From the IMG/VR virus record IMGVR_UViG_3300020171_000009, positions 1-48,155 of that record: 48,155 nucleotides of DNA, one strand, 5' to 3'. Origin of the DNA: a virus. Within the stretch, counting starts at the first letter, position 1. Every line of letters starts with the position of its first letter. Below, one piece after another: positions 1 through 8,300 of the stretch. The notes below the pieces were generated by a model. The model was not told the DNA's origin and made no database searches. It was given only the letters and a program-made list of their open reading frames with translations. The translations under genes and the position numbers were made by a program.

Positions 1-127
1 CTGCTGGACTTACAACTTCTACTGTTACAAGTGCTACTGTTGGTTCTGGAATCCAAAATTCAATAGAAGCAACTAAGTCTTATGAATTTGTATCAACTGC
101 TGCTGGGGTATTTTCAACTACACTTGA
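1..127. repeat. Left copy of 127-bp terminal direct repeat
   Basis: Bases 1-127 are identical to 48029-48155. A coding frame continues through the junction, so the contig closes into a circle. A length of 127 equals a common assembler k-mer, so this is more likely an assembly overlap of a circular or permuted genome than a biological terminal repeat. Confidence 0.97.
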
Positions 128-215
128 TGGTACTGGTGCAAATACTAGATACTTACAAGTCGTTTTACCTAATGGTACAGTTGTAGCTAGTGGTGCATGT
201 GTATTTAGTGCTTAA
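1..215 (+). CDS. Capsid-decoration-like protein, 3' part (gene wraps from 47863)
   Basis: This is the C-terminal part of a 126-aa protein that starts at 47863 and crosses the circular junction; base 1 is the second base of a codon and TAA is at 213-215. The product is rich in Thr, Ala, Val and Gly with alternating beta-type residues. It lies directly after the major capsid gene, the usual place for a head decoration or stabilising protein. No family is recognised; the function is inferred from position. Confidence 0.85.
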   Translation, partial: AGLTTSTVTSATVGSGIQNSIEATKSYEFVSTAAGVFSTTLDGTGANTRYLQVVLPNGTVVASGACVFSA

Positions 216-225
216 AAAATAAATG

Positions 226-248
226 AGGGGGATTAATTTCCCCCTTTT
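226..248 (+). terminator. Rho-independent terminator-like hairpin
   Basis: An AGGGGGA / TTCCCCCT stem (226-232 with 238-245) is followed by a T run, 10 nt after the decoration-like gene and just before the next gene's ribosome site. It probably gives partial termination inside the structural operon. Confidence 0.7.
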
Positions 249-262
249 GTAAAGGAGAAATT

Positions 263-676
263 ATGCCAAAAATAGAAAAAAAATTAGAAGTAGGGCAACC
301 ACTTGGAATATATGATTTACTGATAGCTGCATTAGCTGATATTACAGCACAGAAAGTAATAATTGATGAATTGATATTAGACCATGCAACTTCAAAGACA
401 TGTATTGATGCAATGGAAACTTTAATAGAAGAATTACATGATGACCATGCAACCCTTAAGGCTGAATTAGATGATATAAAAGCTAAATATGAAGACCATC
501 GCCATAGTGTCGCAGGTGTAGCAGCTACAGGAACTAAACCATCTACGGGTGGTGCAGCAGCTGAAGCAACTGCCAGTACCATAGCACAGAATCTTGCAAC
601 ATTGACAGCTGCAAAACCAGCAAGTGGACCTGCCACTCTAACAGCAGTTACAACTGCTCTTACTGTAACAAGTTAA
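263..676 (+). CDS. Coiled-coil virion-associated protein (hypothetical)
   Basis: 137 aa, ATG with a good AAAGGAG site 7 bases upstream. Residues about 15-80 are helical and heptad-like (many Leu/Ile with Asp/Glu); residues about 85-137 are low-complexity Ala/Thr/Gly. This layout fits a trimeric head fibre or other structural accessory. It sits between the capsid-decoration gene and the neck genes. No family is recognised and the role is inferred from position only. Confidence 0.75.
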   Translation: MPKIEKKLEVGQPLGIYDLLIAALADITAQKVIIDELILDHATSKTCIDAMETLIEELHDDHATLKAELDDIKAKYEDHRHSVAGVAATGTKPSTGGAAAEATASTIAQNLATLTAAKPASGPATLTAVTTALTVTS

Positions 677-689
677 ATTATAGGGTTTG

Positions 690-718
690 GCGGTGTACCT
701 TAACGTATGAAACACCGC
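690..718 (+). terminator. Intergenic hairpin, possible attenuator
   Basis: GCGGTGT (690-696) pairs with ACACCGC (712-718) across a 15-nt loop. The T tract after it is weak, so it may protect or process mRNA rather than terminate. Confidence 0.45.
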
Positions 719-744
719 TATTTAAACATACAAGGAGCAAAAAA

Positions 745-1014
745 ATGAATTTAGTAAAAATAGGTGCCGATACAACAGTAAGAACACAAGCATGTTTCTT
801 AAAAATGTTAGTATTAGACCATAGTGCTGCAACGGTTGTTGCAGTGTATAACGAAGTAGATGCTACACATACTGCTGGTTCAAAAAGATTTAGCATGCAA
901 ACTACAGCAAATGAATTATGTAAATGGGTTATCTTTCCGGGCAGAGGACTAAGACTTGAAACTGGATTACATATAGATTGGACAGCAGGAGATGTGTATT
1001 ACGGAATAGGTTAA
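745..1014 (+). CDS. Small hypothetical structural protein
   Basis: 89 aa, ATG preceded by AAGGAG. The sequence is beta-rich with two aromatic stretches near the C-terminus and two scattered Cys. No transmembrane or catalytic motif is visible. It lies in the head/neck gene run, so a minor capsid or decoration role is possible but unproven. Confidence 0.7.
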   Translation: MNLVKIGADTTVRTQACFLKMLVLDHSAATVVAVYNEVDATHTAGSKRFSMQTTANELCKWVIFPGRGLRLETGLHIDWTAGDVYYGIG

Positions 1015-1023
1015 GGGGGAACT

Positions 1024-1173
1024 ATGCCAAAAGCGTTTGATGATTGTGTAAAAAATGGTGGGAAAGTAAGAACCATGAAATTAGGTGGTAATAAATACCG
1101 CCATGTTTGTATTATAGGTGGGAAAACTTATTTGGGACATATAAAAACAAAAAAGAAGAAGGGGGAGAAATAA
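1024..1173 (+). CDS. Short basic hypothetical phage protein (49 aa)
   Basis: ATG at 1024 after an AAGGGGG site. The 49-aa product starts MPKAFDDCVKNGGKVRT and ends in a Lys-rich tail (KTKKKKGEK). This N-terminal pattern is common in tiny proteins of unknown function in tailed phages. Its TAA overlaps the next ATG (TAATG), which suggests translational coupling. No function is proposed. Confidence 0.7.
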   Translation: MPKAFDDCVKNGGKVRTMKLGGNKYRHVCIIGGKTYLGHIKTKKKKGEK

Positions 1174-1451
1174 TGCCTACTTATGATTTTCGCTGCGAAC
1201 TATGTGGACTAGTCAAAGAAGCGACTATGTCTTTTAAAGATTCAGAAGAAGGGATACAATGTGAATGTGATGGTACAATGGTACGACAATTTACTCCATG
1301 TGTAAATTTGCAATGTGCTTGGAAAGTGCCATATAAGCCGGGACATAATGCAAGAGAAGATAGAAAAAGAGCATTTTTAGGATTAGCGGATAAGAAAAAA
1401 TTACCAAAATCAGTAACACCAGAAAATTCCAATTTTTCTGACTTGATGTAA
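1173..1451 (+). CDS. FmdB-family zinc ribbon protein
   Basis: 92 aa. The start at 1173 overlaps the upstream stop (TAATG) and has a GGGGGAG site; it gives the family N-terminus MPTYDFRCELCG. Cys8-x2-Cys11 plus a later Cys-x-Cys (QCECDG) form a single zinc ribbon as in the FmdB regulatory-domain family (PF09723). The family is known as small zinc-binding proteins, often called putative regulators. The role here among head genes is unknown. An upstream in-frame ATG at 1107 exists but would overlap most of the 49-aa gene. Confidence 0.75.
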   Translation: MPTYDFRCELCGLVKEATMSFKDSEEGIQCECDGTMVRQFTPCVNLQCAWKVPYKPGHNAREDRKRAFLGLADKKKLPKSVTPENSNFSDLM

Positions 1452-1465
1452 AGGGGGAAAAACTA

Positions 1466-1663
1466 ATGATTTTAGAAAAAGTATTTAAGAAAATAGAAGA
1501 ACAATATATACAAATGTTTGTGTGGATGGAAAATATAAACGTTTGTATTAGTGTATTAAGAGAAAATAATGGTATACAAACAGTAAAGAATGAAAAGATA
1601 TTAAAAAGAATAGCACGCATAGAAGAAAAATTAAAGATTGTAGATATCAAAGAAGGTGATTAA
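1466..1663 (+). CDS. Small helical hypothetical protein
   Basis: 65 aa with a GGGGGAAAAAC site. It is predicted to be almost all helix, with amphipathic Glu/Lys/Ile heptads, and ends 2 nt before the adaptor gene. It may be a chaperone or assembly factor for the neck. No family is recognised. Confidence 0.65.
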   Translation: MILEKVFKKIEEQYIQMFVWMENINVCISVLRENNGIQTVKNEKILKRIARIEEKLKIVDIKEGD

Positions 1664-1665
1664 AT

Positions 1666-2370
1666 ATGGCAGTACTAGCCGATGTGGATGCGATTGTTGC
1701 GGATTGTAGAAGTTTGCTAGATGAAGCGTCAACAGCTGAAAACAAATTTTGGGTAGATACCGAGATTATAAGGTGGGCTAATGAAGGAAGTGAAAAGTTT
1801 ACTTCTTTTACAAGAACTCTATCTAAATTATATAGTTATGTAATTCTTGCAGCAGATATAAAGAATGATAGAGAACTACGTTTAAGTTCAGATTTTATTA
1901 CCTTTGATGAAGGTGGAGTTTTATATAATGGTAGACCATGTCCAGAAGTTTCCTTAGCAGAAATAGATGAATACAAAGGTAGTACATGGAGAGACCAATC
2001 TACTACTACACCAATAGGATATTATCGTAGAGGAGATTATATAGGATTTGTACCATCACTAACAGCAGGAGATACAGTCAAATATTATGGTATAGAAAGA
2101 ACTCCTACTATGGTAGCAGCTGATACAGTGGCACCTTTATCTGGTGATTATAGAATGATTGCTTTTAGACCATATATAAGAGATTATGCAATGGCTCAAT
2201 GTTGGTATAAAAAGGGAAATATGAAATTTTATTATGAGAAAATGAAAGAGTTTAAGGATGGGATAGCATTGGTTAATCAGATAATCCATGGACATAGGAA
2301 TCAACCAAATAAAATGATACCATCGAGACGCAAGATATCTCGTCATGCTGTGAACGCGTTGAATATGTAA
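1666..2370 (+). CDS. Head-tail adaptor (connector) protein
   Basis: 234 aa. The N-terminal helix with WVDTEIIRWANEGSEKF is typical of phage adaptor proteins that dock under the portal. A central beta region carries GYYRRGDYIGFVP, followed by a C-terminal helix rich in Tyr/Lys (AMAQCWYKKGNMKFYYEKMKEF, residues about 195-220). Position between the capsid block and the tail nozzle fits. The family assignment (P22 gp4-type adaptor) rests on pattern and order, not on a search. Confidence 0.7.
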   Translation: MAVLADVDAIVADCRSLLDEASTAENKFWVDTEIIRWANEGSEKFTSFTRTLSKLYSYVILAADIKNDRELRLSSDFITFDEGGVLYNGRPCPEVSLAEIDEYKGSTWRDQSTTTPIGYYRRGDYIGFVPSLTAGDTVKYYGIERTPTMVAADTVAPLSGDYRMIAFRPYIRDYAMAQCWYKKGNMKFYYEKMKEFKDGIALVNQIIHGHRNQPNKMIPSRRKISRHAVNALNM

Positions 2371-2378
2371 AAAATATT

Positions 2379-2951
2379 ATGATTAATAAAAAAGAATATA
2401 TGGAAAGATACCGAATTGAAAATAGAAAAGAAATTAAGAAACAAAGAAAACAATATCGTATCGAAAATAGAGAAAAAATATTAGAGTATTCAAAAAAATG
2501 GATTGAAGAACATCCCGAATATCGTTTTCAATATAACCAACAATGGTGTAAAGATAATCCAGAATATCACAGACAGTATATAGCAATAAAACGTAGAATA
2601 GATTTAAAAGTTAATATTAATCACAGAATAAGTTCTGCAATAGGAAAATCTCTTAAAGGTAATAAAATAAAGCAACATTGGGAAGATTTGGTTGGTTATA
2701 CTTTATCCGAATTAAAAAAATACCTAGAAAAAACTATACCAAAAGGATATACTTGGCAAGATTTCCTTAAAGGTAAATTGCATATTGACCATAAAATTCC
2801 AGTATCGGTATTTAACTATACTAAACCAGAACATATAGATTTTAAAAGATGTTGGGCGTTAGGAAATCTTCAATTATTACCAGCAAAAGAAAATATTAAA
2901 AAAAGTAACAAACTTACCAAACCATTTCAACCAGCATTAGCGATAAGTTAG
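2379..2951 (+). CDS. Free-standing HNH endonuclease with NR-rich N-terminal domain
   Basis: 190 aa. The C-terminal nuclease core shows HIDHKIPVSVF and later WALGNLQLLPAKENIKKSNK, the usual His-Asp-His plus Asn arrangement of HNH homing-type enzymes. Residues 1-70 are highly charged with repeated Y-x-x-E-N-R and NPEY/HPEY units. It interrupts the adaptor and nozzle genes, as mobile homing endonucleases often do in phage structural operons. The N-terminal domain resembles that of the endonuclease VII-like protein at 36722. Confidence 0.85.
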   Translation: MINKKEYMERYRIENRKEIKKQRKQYRIENREKILEYSKKWIEEHPEYRFQYNQQWCKDNPEYHRQYIAIKRRIDLKVNINHRISSAIGKSLKGNKIKQHWEDLVGYTLSELKKYLEKTIPKGYTWQDFLKGKLHIDHKIPVSVFNYTKPEHIDFKRCWALGNLQLLPAKENIKKSNKLTKPFQPALAIS

Positions 2952-2959
2952 GAGACACT

Positions 2960-4726
2960 ATGTCAGATAAACAAATATTGCGTATTCTTGATGATTTAAG
3001 TCCTAGTGATTTAAAACTAAAAGATTTACCCAGACGTGCAGAAGGTTTACATAATATGTTTTTCAACGAATACGGACAGTTAGTAAAAAGAAAAGGTTTT
3101 GCTATATATAATGCGAGAATCGGGGAAACATCTCATAAGATTACAGGTCTGCACCGTTTTTATAGACGTAACACTTTAACTAAGGGATTTTTAGCAGCGT
3201 GGGATACTAAATGGTATCTCATAGCCGAGACTACTCCTTGGGCTGGTGTTGCACTATTATCGAAGGCAGCTACAGACTTTGCTACCACAACAGATATGGA
3301 TACATATTGGACTGATTTTGGTGACAGAACCTACGGTGTAAATAGTGTAGGTATATGGAAATATGATGGAACATATAATGAAATAGTAGGCATCACTCCA
3401 CCAGCTGCTGCACCTACAGGGACATCACCGGGTGGGGGTAGTTTATCTACAGGTAACTATAAAGTAAAATATACTTATGTGGACACAGATGGATTTGAGA
3501 GTAATGGGTCTCCGGAAAGTGATAATATAGCATGCACAGTTGATGATATGATTACACTAGCTATTGTAGTTTCTCCCGACCCAAAGGTTGCTTCGAGAAA
3601 AATTTATCGAACATCTGTTGGTGGTTCTACTTTCTATTATGATAAGGCAGTAGCAAATAATACAGATATAACAGTAGATTTAACACAAGCGGATTCCGTT
3701 CTAATAGTAAACACAGAGTTACATACAAACCACGATGTACCCCCAACTACACCACACCTAATTACTAAACGTAGAAGTAGACTTATGTTAGCAGAAGATG
3801 AAAATACAATATGTTCTGAAATGTCAAGTGTGGGAGAAGAATACTTTCCACCATCGCTTTATTTTCCTTCTGGGAACGGACAGAAAGTAACAGGTATGAT
3901 GGAACAATTACACACACTACCGGTATTTACAGATGATTCGCTAGAGAGATTGACTAATTTTGATGCAAAGGATTATGAATTTAAGAACGCATTTTCTAAT
4001 GAAGGATGTGTTGCTCCACGTTCACTTTGTAGTTGTAAGAATATATTAGTATACTTAGGATTTGATGGTATATATTACTTTAATGGTACAGCAGGAAGAA
4101 AGTTATCTTATAAATTATCTAAGTATATAATGAAAAATATTAATGCAACATATGCGAAACTATCATGTGGAGTATATTATGAAGATAAATATTTATTAAC
4201 ATATGCTAAAGGAGCAAGTACAGTTCCTAATGAAACAGTGTACTATGATTTTGAGACACAAACTACTGGTGTATATAATTTAGGATTTAGTTGTTATTCA
4301 GTATGGGATAAAGGTGGAGATACATATTCACTAAAAGCTGGGTCTAACACAATAGGACAAGTATATTCTGTGTTTAGTGGACTGACTGATAATACAGCAG
4401 CTATTGCTTGTTATGATGATGTAGAACCTATAGATTTAGGTATGCCAGATACTTATAAGAAGTTTTATGGAATTTATATTAAAATCAAATCTACCGATGC
4501 TACAACATTAACGATGAATTACGATTTAGATTATGGTATAGAAGTAACTAATATAACTAATGTAATAACAGCAGATACGACAAAGTGGTATTTTGTAGGA
4601 TTTGGTTCTAATGGATTAAGAGCAAGAGCCTTAGGATTTAGACCATCCTTTAGTGATAGGTTCGCTTGCGAAATACATGGCTATGAATTAGTATATAGCA
4701 TAGAACCAGCGAAATGGAGAAAATAA
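2960..4726 (+). CDS. Podovirus-type tail nozzle / stabilisation protein
   Basis: 588 aa with an AGGAG ribosome site. The N-terminus has the signature of short-tail nozzle/packaged-DNA stabilisation proteins: a segment of the form LPRRAEGLHNMFFNEYGQL followed by a Lys-Arg-Lys-Gly-Phe turn. The rest is beta-propeller-like with repeated G-x-Y-F and W-x-x-G patterns. The expected role is to close the portal channel after the adaptor. Immediate neighbours are the adaptor side and a His-rich tail protein. The call rests on pattern and gene order. Confidence 0.65.
   Translation: MSDKQILRILDDLSPSDLKLKDLPRRAEGLHNMFFNEYGQLVKRKGFAIYNARIGETSHKITGLHRFYRRNTLTKGFLAAWDTKWYLIAETTPWAGVALLSKAATDFATTTDMDTYWTDFGDRTYGVNSVGIWKYDGTYNEIVGITPPAAAPTGTSPGGGSLSTGNYKVKYTYVDTDGFESNGSPESDNIACTVDDMITLAIVVSPDPKVASRKIYRTSVGGSTFYYDKAVANNTDITVDLTQADSVLIVNTELHTNHDVPPTTPHLITKRRSRLMLAEDENTICSEMSSVGEEYFPPSLYFPSGNGQKVTGMMEQLHTLPVFTDDSLERLTNFDAKDYEFKNAFSNEGCVAPRSLCSCKNILVYLGFDGIYYFNGTAGRKLSYKLSKYIMKNINATYAKLSCGVYYEDKYLLTYAKGASTVPNETVYYDFETQTTGVYNLGFSCYSVWDKGGDTYSLKAGSNTIGQVYSVFSGLTDNTAAIACYDDVEPIDLGMPDTYKKFYGIYIKIKSTDATTLTMNYDLDYGIEVTNITNVITADTTKWYFVGFGSNGLRARALGFRPSFSDRFACEIHGYELVYSIEPAKWRK
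4661..4672. repeat. TTCGCNNGCGAA palindrome, copy 1
   Basis: Perfect 12-bp palindrome inside the nozzle gene. Further copies are at 7073, 25992 and 31886. Confidence 0.6.
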
Positions 4727-4727
4727 T

Positions 4728-5681
4728 ATGGAATTAGAAGGTATAGAAGAATTTCAAGAAAGTGAAGTAAGGATAATAGGGGACAAAGTAGAACTAACCA
4801 GAGAGGATTTTGACAAACTAAACGAAAATCTAGAAATTGCCCAACTCCAATTACAAGAAGCCAATGACACACTAAATGGTGGTATTACTGCCAGAAATAT
4901 GGCTAGTTTTCGTAATACTTACGTTATAAATGCGTCAGATAGCTTAGATGATTCGTACCCTATGTATGTGTATTTTAGAATATTAGATGAGACTGTTAAA
5001 ATAGTATCAGTTAAAGTATCATATTGGATACATAAATATAGAGCATATTCAAAAGCCGCAACAGAGAAAGAAGCGGTAACCAGTGGAGCAAGTTCTGCTG
5101 TAAGTAGTGCAAGTGGTGGAGTAGTAACATCTGCTGCTGGTGGTGTAGTGTCAAGTGCAAGTGGTGGGGGAGAGACTCCAACAAGTTCAAGTCCAAATGT
5201 AGACCATAGACACGATGTGCCCGTATTTTCTGATGCTGGTGGAGTTGCAGTTTCTTACTTAAACAATCAATTTGTAAAGTCAACAGCAGGTACAGTAAAC
5301 GTGCCTACATCAATTAATAGTGCAACTCATACACACACAGTTACTATTGCAGCCCATACTCATACAGGTGGTAGTCATACTCACACAGGGGGAACACATA
5401 CCCATGATATTCCACATACCCATACTGTTCCTGCACATTCACACGGAATTACTTATGGCATATATGAAGAAAACAATACACCTATTGTTAAGTTTAGTGT
5501 CAGTCAAGATGGTGGAGTTGCATATGGAAAAGAATATGGAAATACAATTATAAACCAAGAATTGTTAGATATTACATCAAATATAACTAAAACTGGTAGT
5601 AAAGTACTGAAATTTGAATCAACTACAAGAACACGTTTGACTGTTCAAATAGAAGTGAAAGTGGATATAAGTGTGAGATGA
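4728..5681 (+). CDS. Tail protein with His-Thr-His repeats
   Basis: 317 aa. Residues about 1-45 are coiled-coil. A linker of repeated Ser/Ala/Gly/Val units (about 110-150) leads to a segment at about 200-245 with more than ten H-x-H pairs (THTHT, SHTHTGG, PHTHT, HSHG). The C-terminus is beta-rich. H-x-H repeats bind iron in the tip of T4 gp37, so a metal-stabilised trimeric fibre or spike needle is plausible. It follows the nozzle by 1 nt and is probably co-translated with it. Confidence 0.65.
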   Translation: MELEGIEEFQESEVRIIGDKVELTREDFDKLNENLEIAQLQLQEANDTLNGGITARNMASFRNTYVINASDSLDDSYPMYVYFRILDETVKIVSVKVSYWIHKYRAYSKAATEKEAVTSGASSAVSSASGGVVTSAAGGVVSSASGGGETPTSSSPNVDHRHDVPVFSDAGGVAVSYLNNQFVKSTAGTVNVPTSINSATHTHTVTIAAHTHTGGSHTHTGGTHTHDIPHTHTVPAHSHGITYGIYEENNTPIVKFSVSQDGGVAYGKEYGNTIINQELLDITSNITKTGSKVLKFESTTRTRLTVQIEVKVDISVR

Positions 5682-5701
5682 GGGGGAAAAGGAGAGAATA
5701 A

Positions 5702-6781
5702 ATGGCAAAAAAAAGAGGATTAGCAGGAGCAGAAGAAGTTGAAGTTTATGGTGACTATATACCGGTTGATGATAGTGACCAACCTACGGTAAATACTGTA
5801 GTAAGTGGAACTGATTCAGAGGCTCCGTATGTTGGAGTGACTACAGTTACACCAACAATAACAACACCAACATCTACAACTTCACCGACAGCAGCAACAG
5901 AAGAAGAAGTGGTACCAGAAGAACCTATAGAAGAACCTTGGACACTTCCGAAACATGAACCAGTACCAATACCAGAATTTGACCCTAATGCTATCCCTAC
6001 ACCAGACGTAGGTGAAGTACAAGTAGGTGTATTAGAAGCAGCACCAGCACCAGCATATGAAAGAAGTGAAGAAGAAGAAGCATGGGCGGAAATGTATTCA
6101 GGGGAAATAGCCAGTATCATAAAAGAGGGTGGAAAAGGCATAGACGAAGCCACCCAGCAATTAATGAGACAGCAACAATTTGATATACTGAAAACCAGAG
6201 AGAAAGAAAACATACGTTTACTTCAACAAGATATGGAACGTAGGGGAATTACTAACGCTGGGTTGTATTTTAGTGAGGAACAAAATATAAAAGCTACTAC
6301 AACTAGAGCATTAGCTGATAGTATGACAAATATACAAATTAAATCTGCACTTATGAAGGCAGCTAGTTTTGAACACGCTTTAGGTCAAGCAGGACTATTC
6401 CTTGGATATTTGACCGAACAATCACAACTTGCCTATGCACCTAAACTCGAAACATGGAGAGCACAAGAAAGAGCCAAAGAAGTTACATATCTGACACAAG
6501 CAGAAGCTAGATTTACTACATATCGAGCACAAGCAGAAGCTAAATTGTGTGGACTTCAAGCGAATGTAGATATATATAAAGTAAAACTCAATCAAGCATA
6601 TGCAGAGAACAATATGTATATACAACAACAATTAACATCAGAATTAAATGAACAAATACATCAAGGTAATGTGGAAATAGCTAAACTGGAAATAGAATAT
6701 GCTAGAGAACAAGCCAATGCAGATAGAAGTGCAAATATGCTTGGAACAATTCTAGGTGCTGTAAGTGGAATATTTGCTTAG
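5702..6781 (+). CDS. Internal virion / ejection protein (coiled-coil)
   Basis: 359 aa. Residues 1-125 are low-complexity Pro/Thr/Glu. Residues 135-345 form long helices rich in Gln, Ala and Glu with repeated ALG/QAEA-type heptads, and the C-terminus is small and hydrophobic (GTILGAVSGIF). This Ala/Gln-rich helical design is typical of pre-ejectosome proteins injected with podovirus DNA. It lies just upstream of two other candidate ejection genes. Confidence 0.55.
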   Translation: MAKKRGLAGAEEVEVYGDYIPVDDSDQPTVNTVVSGTDSEAPYVGVTTVTPTITTPTSTTSPTAATEEEVVPEEPIEEPWTLPKHEPVPIPEFDPNAIPTPDVGEVQVGVLEAAPAPAYERSEEEEAWAEMYSGEIASIIKEGGKGIDEATQQLMRQQQFDILKTREKENIRLLQQDMERRGITNAGLYFSEEQNIKATTTRALADSMTNIQIKSALMKAASFEHALGQAGLFLGYLTEQSQLAYAPKLETWRAQERAKEVTYLTQAEARFTTYRAQAEAKLCGLQANVDIYKVKLNQAYAENNMYIQQQLTSELNEQIHQGNVEIAKLEIEYAREQANADRSANMLGTILGAVSGIFA

Positions 6782-6799
6782 GATTATAAAGGAGAAATT

Positions 6800-7216
6800 T
6801 TGATTACAAAAACAAATGATATTCAGGATTTTCTTATAATATGTGATGAACTGAATAAAGTAAAAAATTGTAGAATAAATAGTAACAAATTAACTATGCA
6901 TATGTCATGTAATCCTAACGTATCAACATATGTTAGTCATGATAATAATAATAAATTAAATGGATGTGTGGTTCTTTTAAAAACAATGGATATATTAGGA
7001 GATTTAATATTCTTTGTGTTATTTCAATGGAGAGATTCTCACTTTCCAAAATTAGCACAAGAGTTTATAGAGTTCGCAAGCGAAAGAGCGAAAGAAGAAG
7101 GTATTTCTAAAATAGTATTTACTAATAGTCGAGATGAAAAAGTAGTAGAAAGAGCCAGTGGTAAGTATGGATTTAGGAAAGCCTATAGCGTATGGGAGAA
7201 AGAGGTGATAATATGA
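6800..7216 (+). CDS. GNAT-like acetyltransferase fold protein
   Basis: 138 aa, TTG start with AAAGGAG 8 nt upstream. The C-terminal half (ASERAKEEGISKIVFTNS, then a Y-G-F-R turn before the last strand) matches the last helix and strands of GNAT folds. The acetyl-CoA loop (Q/R-x-x-G-x-G/A) is not clear, so it may be a degenerate or structural GNAT. Such genes occur among ejection genes in some podoviruses. Its TGA overlaps the next ATG (ATGA). Confidence 0.45.
   Translation: MITKTNDIQDFLIICDELNKVKNCRINSNKLTMHMSCNPNVSTYVSHDNNNKLNGCVVLLKTMDILGDLIFFVLFQWRDSHFPKLAQEFIEFASERAKEEGISKIVFTNSRDEKVVERASGKYGFRKAYSVWEKEVII
7073..7084. repeat. TTCGCNNGCGAA palindrome, copy 2
   Basis: Perfect TTCGCAAGCGAA palindrome inside the GNAT-like gene. 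Confidence 0.6.
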
Positions 7217-8289
7217 GTAACGCATTTAGTTCTGGGTTCGCCACAGGATATGGTATAACATCTGATTGGAAACGAAGAAAAGAAGCTAAAGCAAAGATTG
7301 ATAAAGCAACAGAAGAAATGACCTTTAATTCAATGGAACTAGCAAAAGGATACGATAAAGATAGAGCAGATGGAGTAATCACAGAACAAGAGTATGGAGA
7401 TAGGATAAGTTGGGCTATCACTATAAGTAATGAAATGATGAATAATGTCCAAACATTATATACAAACTCTAGGAATATGTCGAAGGAACAACTAGATAAA
7501 GAACTAGTAGAGCTAGATAGTTTATACAATATATATGCTGCAACTGATTATCAAGATTTAACAGAAATAAAAGAAAGAGTCAATGGTTTTAAGTTTGAAA
7601 AGGCACGTAATCAAGGAAATTTTTATATTGATATTCTAAAGAATAGACAACCAAAACAAGAAGAACCAGAATATTTTCCAAATCTTCCAGCTCTAAAAGC
7701 TAAATATGGAGAAAAAGCAGAAGGAACTTTTGCTTCTGGAAAAGGATTTGTATATACAGGAGAAGAACAAAAAATACAACCAAAATCCTCTGACTATATT
7801 AATCTAGTTAATGTTCTTGGTGCTTTAGCAGAGAGTAAAACTGATGAAGAATTCCAAGCATTCAAGAGTAATATGGAAGCAGAAACAGGAATAAATTTAG
7901 GTGATATAAGTAGAAAAGCATTTATAGGTGTAGACCCAGAGGAAATAAAATATGCTGGTTTTGATGATGTTTTCTTCGGAACTCGTGGAATAATGAATGA
8001 GTATGTAGAAAGCGGAAAAGATTTAGACGAAGAAATTTCCGATGAACTTAGAAGCAAGTGGATGTTAGTTAGACCACTAATGAGTGCAGCCGACCAACAA
8101 AGAGGTGATGCTTACTTTGCTAGTATAGGTATTGATTTGAACCCACCTGTTAAAACGCCTATTCCTGAACCTGAACCAAAACAAGGTTTCTGGGGAAGTA
8201 GGGTTGAGGATGTAAAAACAGGAGCAAAAGGATTAAGTGATTGGATAGATAAGTGGATTGAACCAGAACAATTTCCAAAGAAATATTAG
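7213..8289 (+). CDS. Internal virion protein (hypothetical)
   Basis: 358 aa. I chose ATG 7213 (ATGA overlap with the upstream stop, GAGGTGA site) over an in-frame ATG at 7192. The N-terminus has a Gly/Ser/Ala segment (SNAFSSGFATGYGITSDW) like other ejection-protein N-termini. It is then mostly helical and acidic, and Pro-rich near residue 325. It lies between two candidate ejection genes and probably forms part of the internal core. Confidence 0.55.
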   Translation: MSNAFSSGFATGYGITSDWKRRKEAKAKIDKATEEMTFNSMELAKGYDKDRADGVITEQEYGDRISWAITISNEMMNNVQTLYTNSRNMSKEQLDKELVELDSLYNIYAATDYQDLTEIKERVNGFKFEKARNQGNFYIDILKNRQPKQEEPEYFPNLPALKAKYGEKAEGTFASGKGFVYTGEEQKIQPKSSDYINLVNVLGALAESKTDEEFQAFKSNMEAETGINLGDISRKAFIGVDPEEIKYAGFDDVFFGTRGIMNEYVESGKDLDEEISDELRSKWMLVRPLMSAADQQRGDAYFASIGIDLNPPVKTPIPEPEPKQGFWGSRVEDVKTGAKGLSDWIDKWIEPEQFPKKY

Positions 8290-8300
8290 GAGTTAGAATT

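Noticed and set aside
1-127. True biological terminal repeat
   Set aside because: Possible but less likely: the length equals a common assembler k-mer, and the repeat lies inside a coding gene.
5011-5283. Minus-strand Leu/His-rich frame
   Set aside because: It is the antisense of the Ser/Ala/Gly repeat of the tail protein and lacks a start context.
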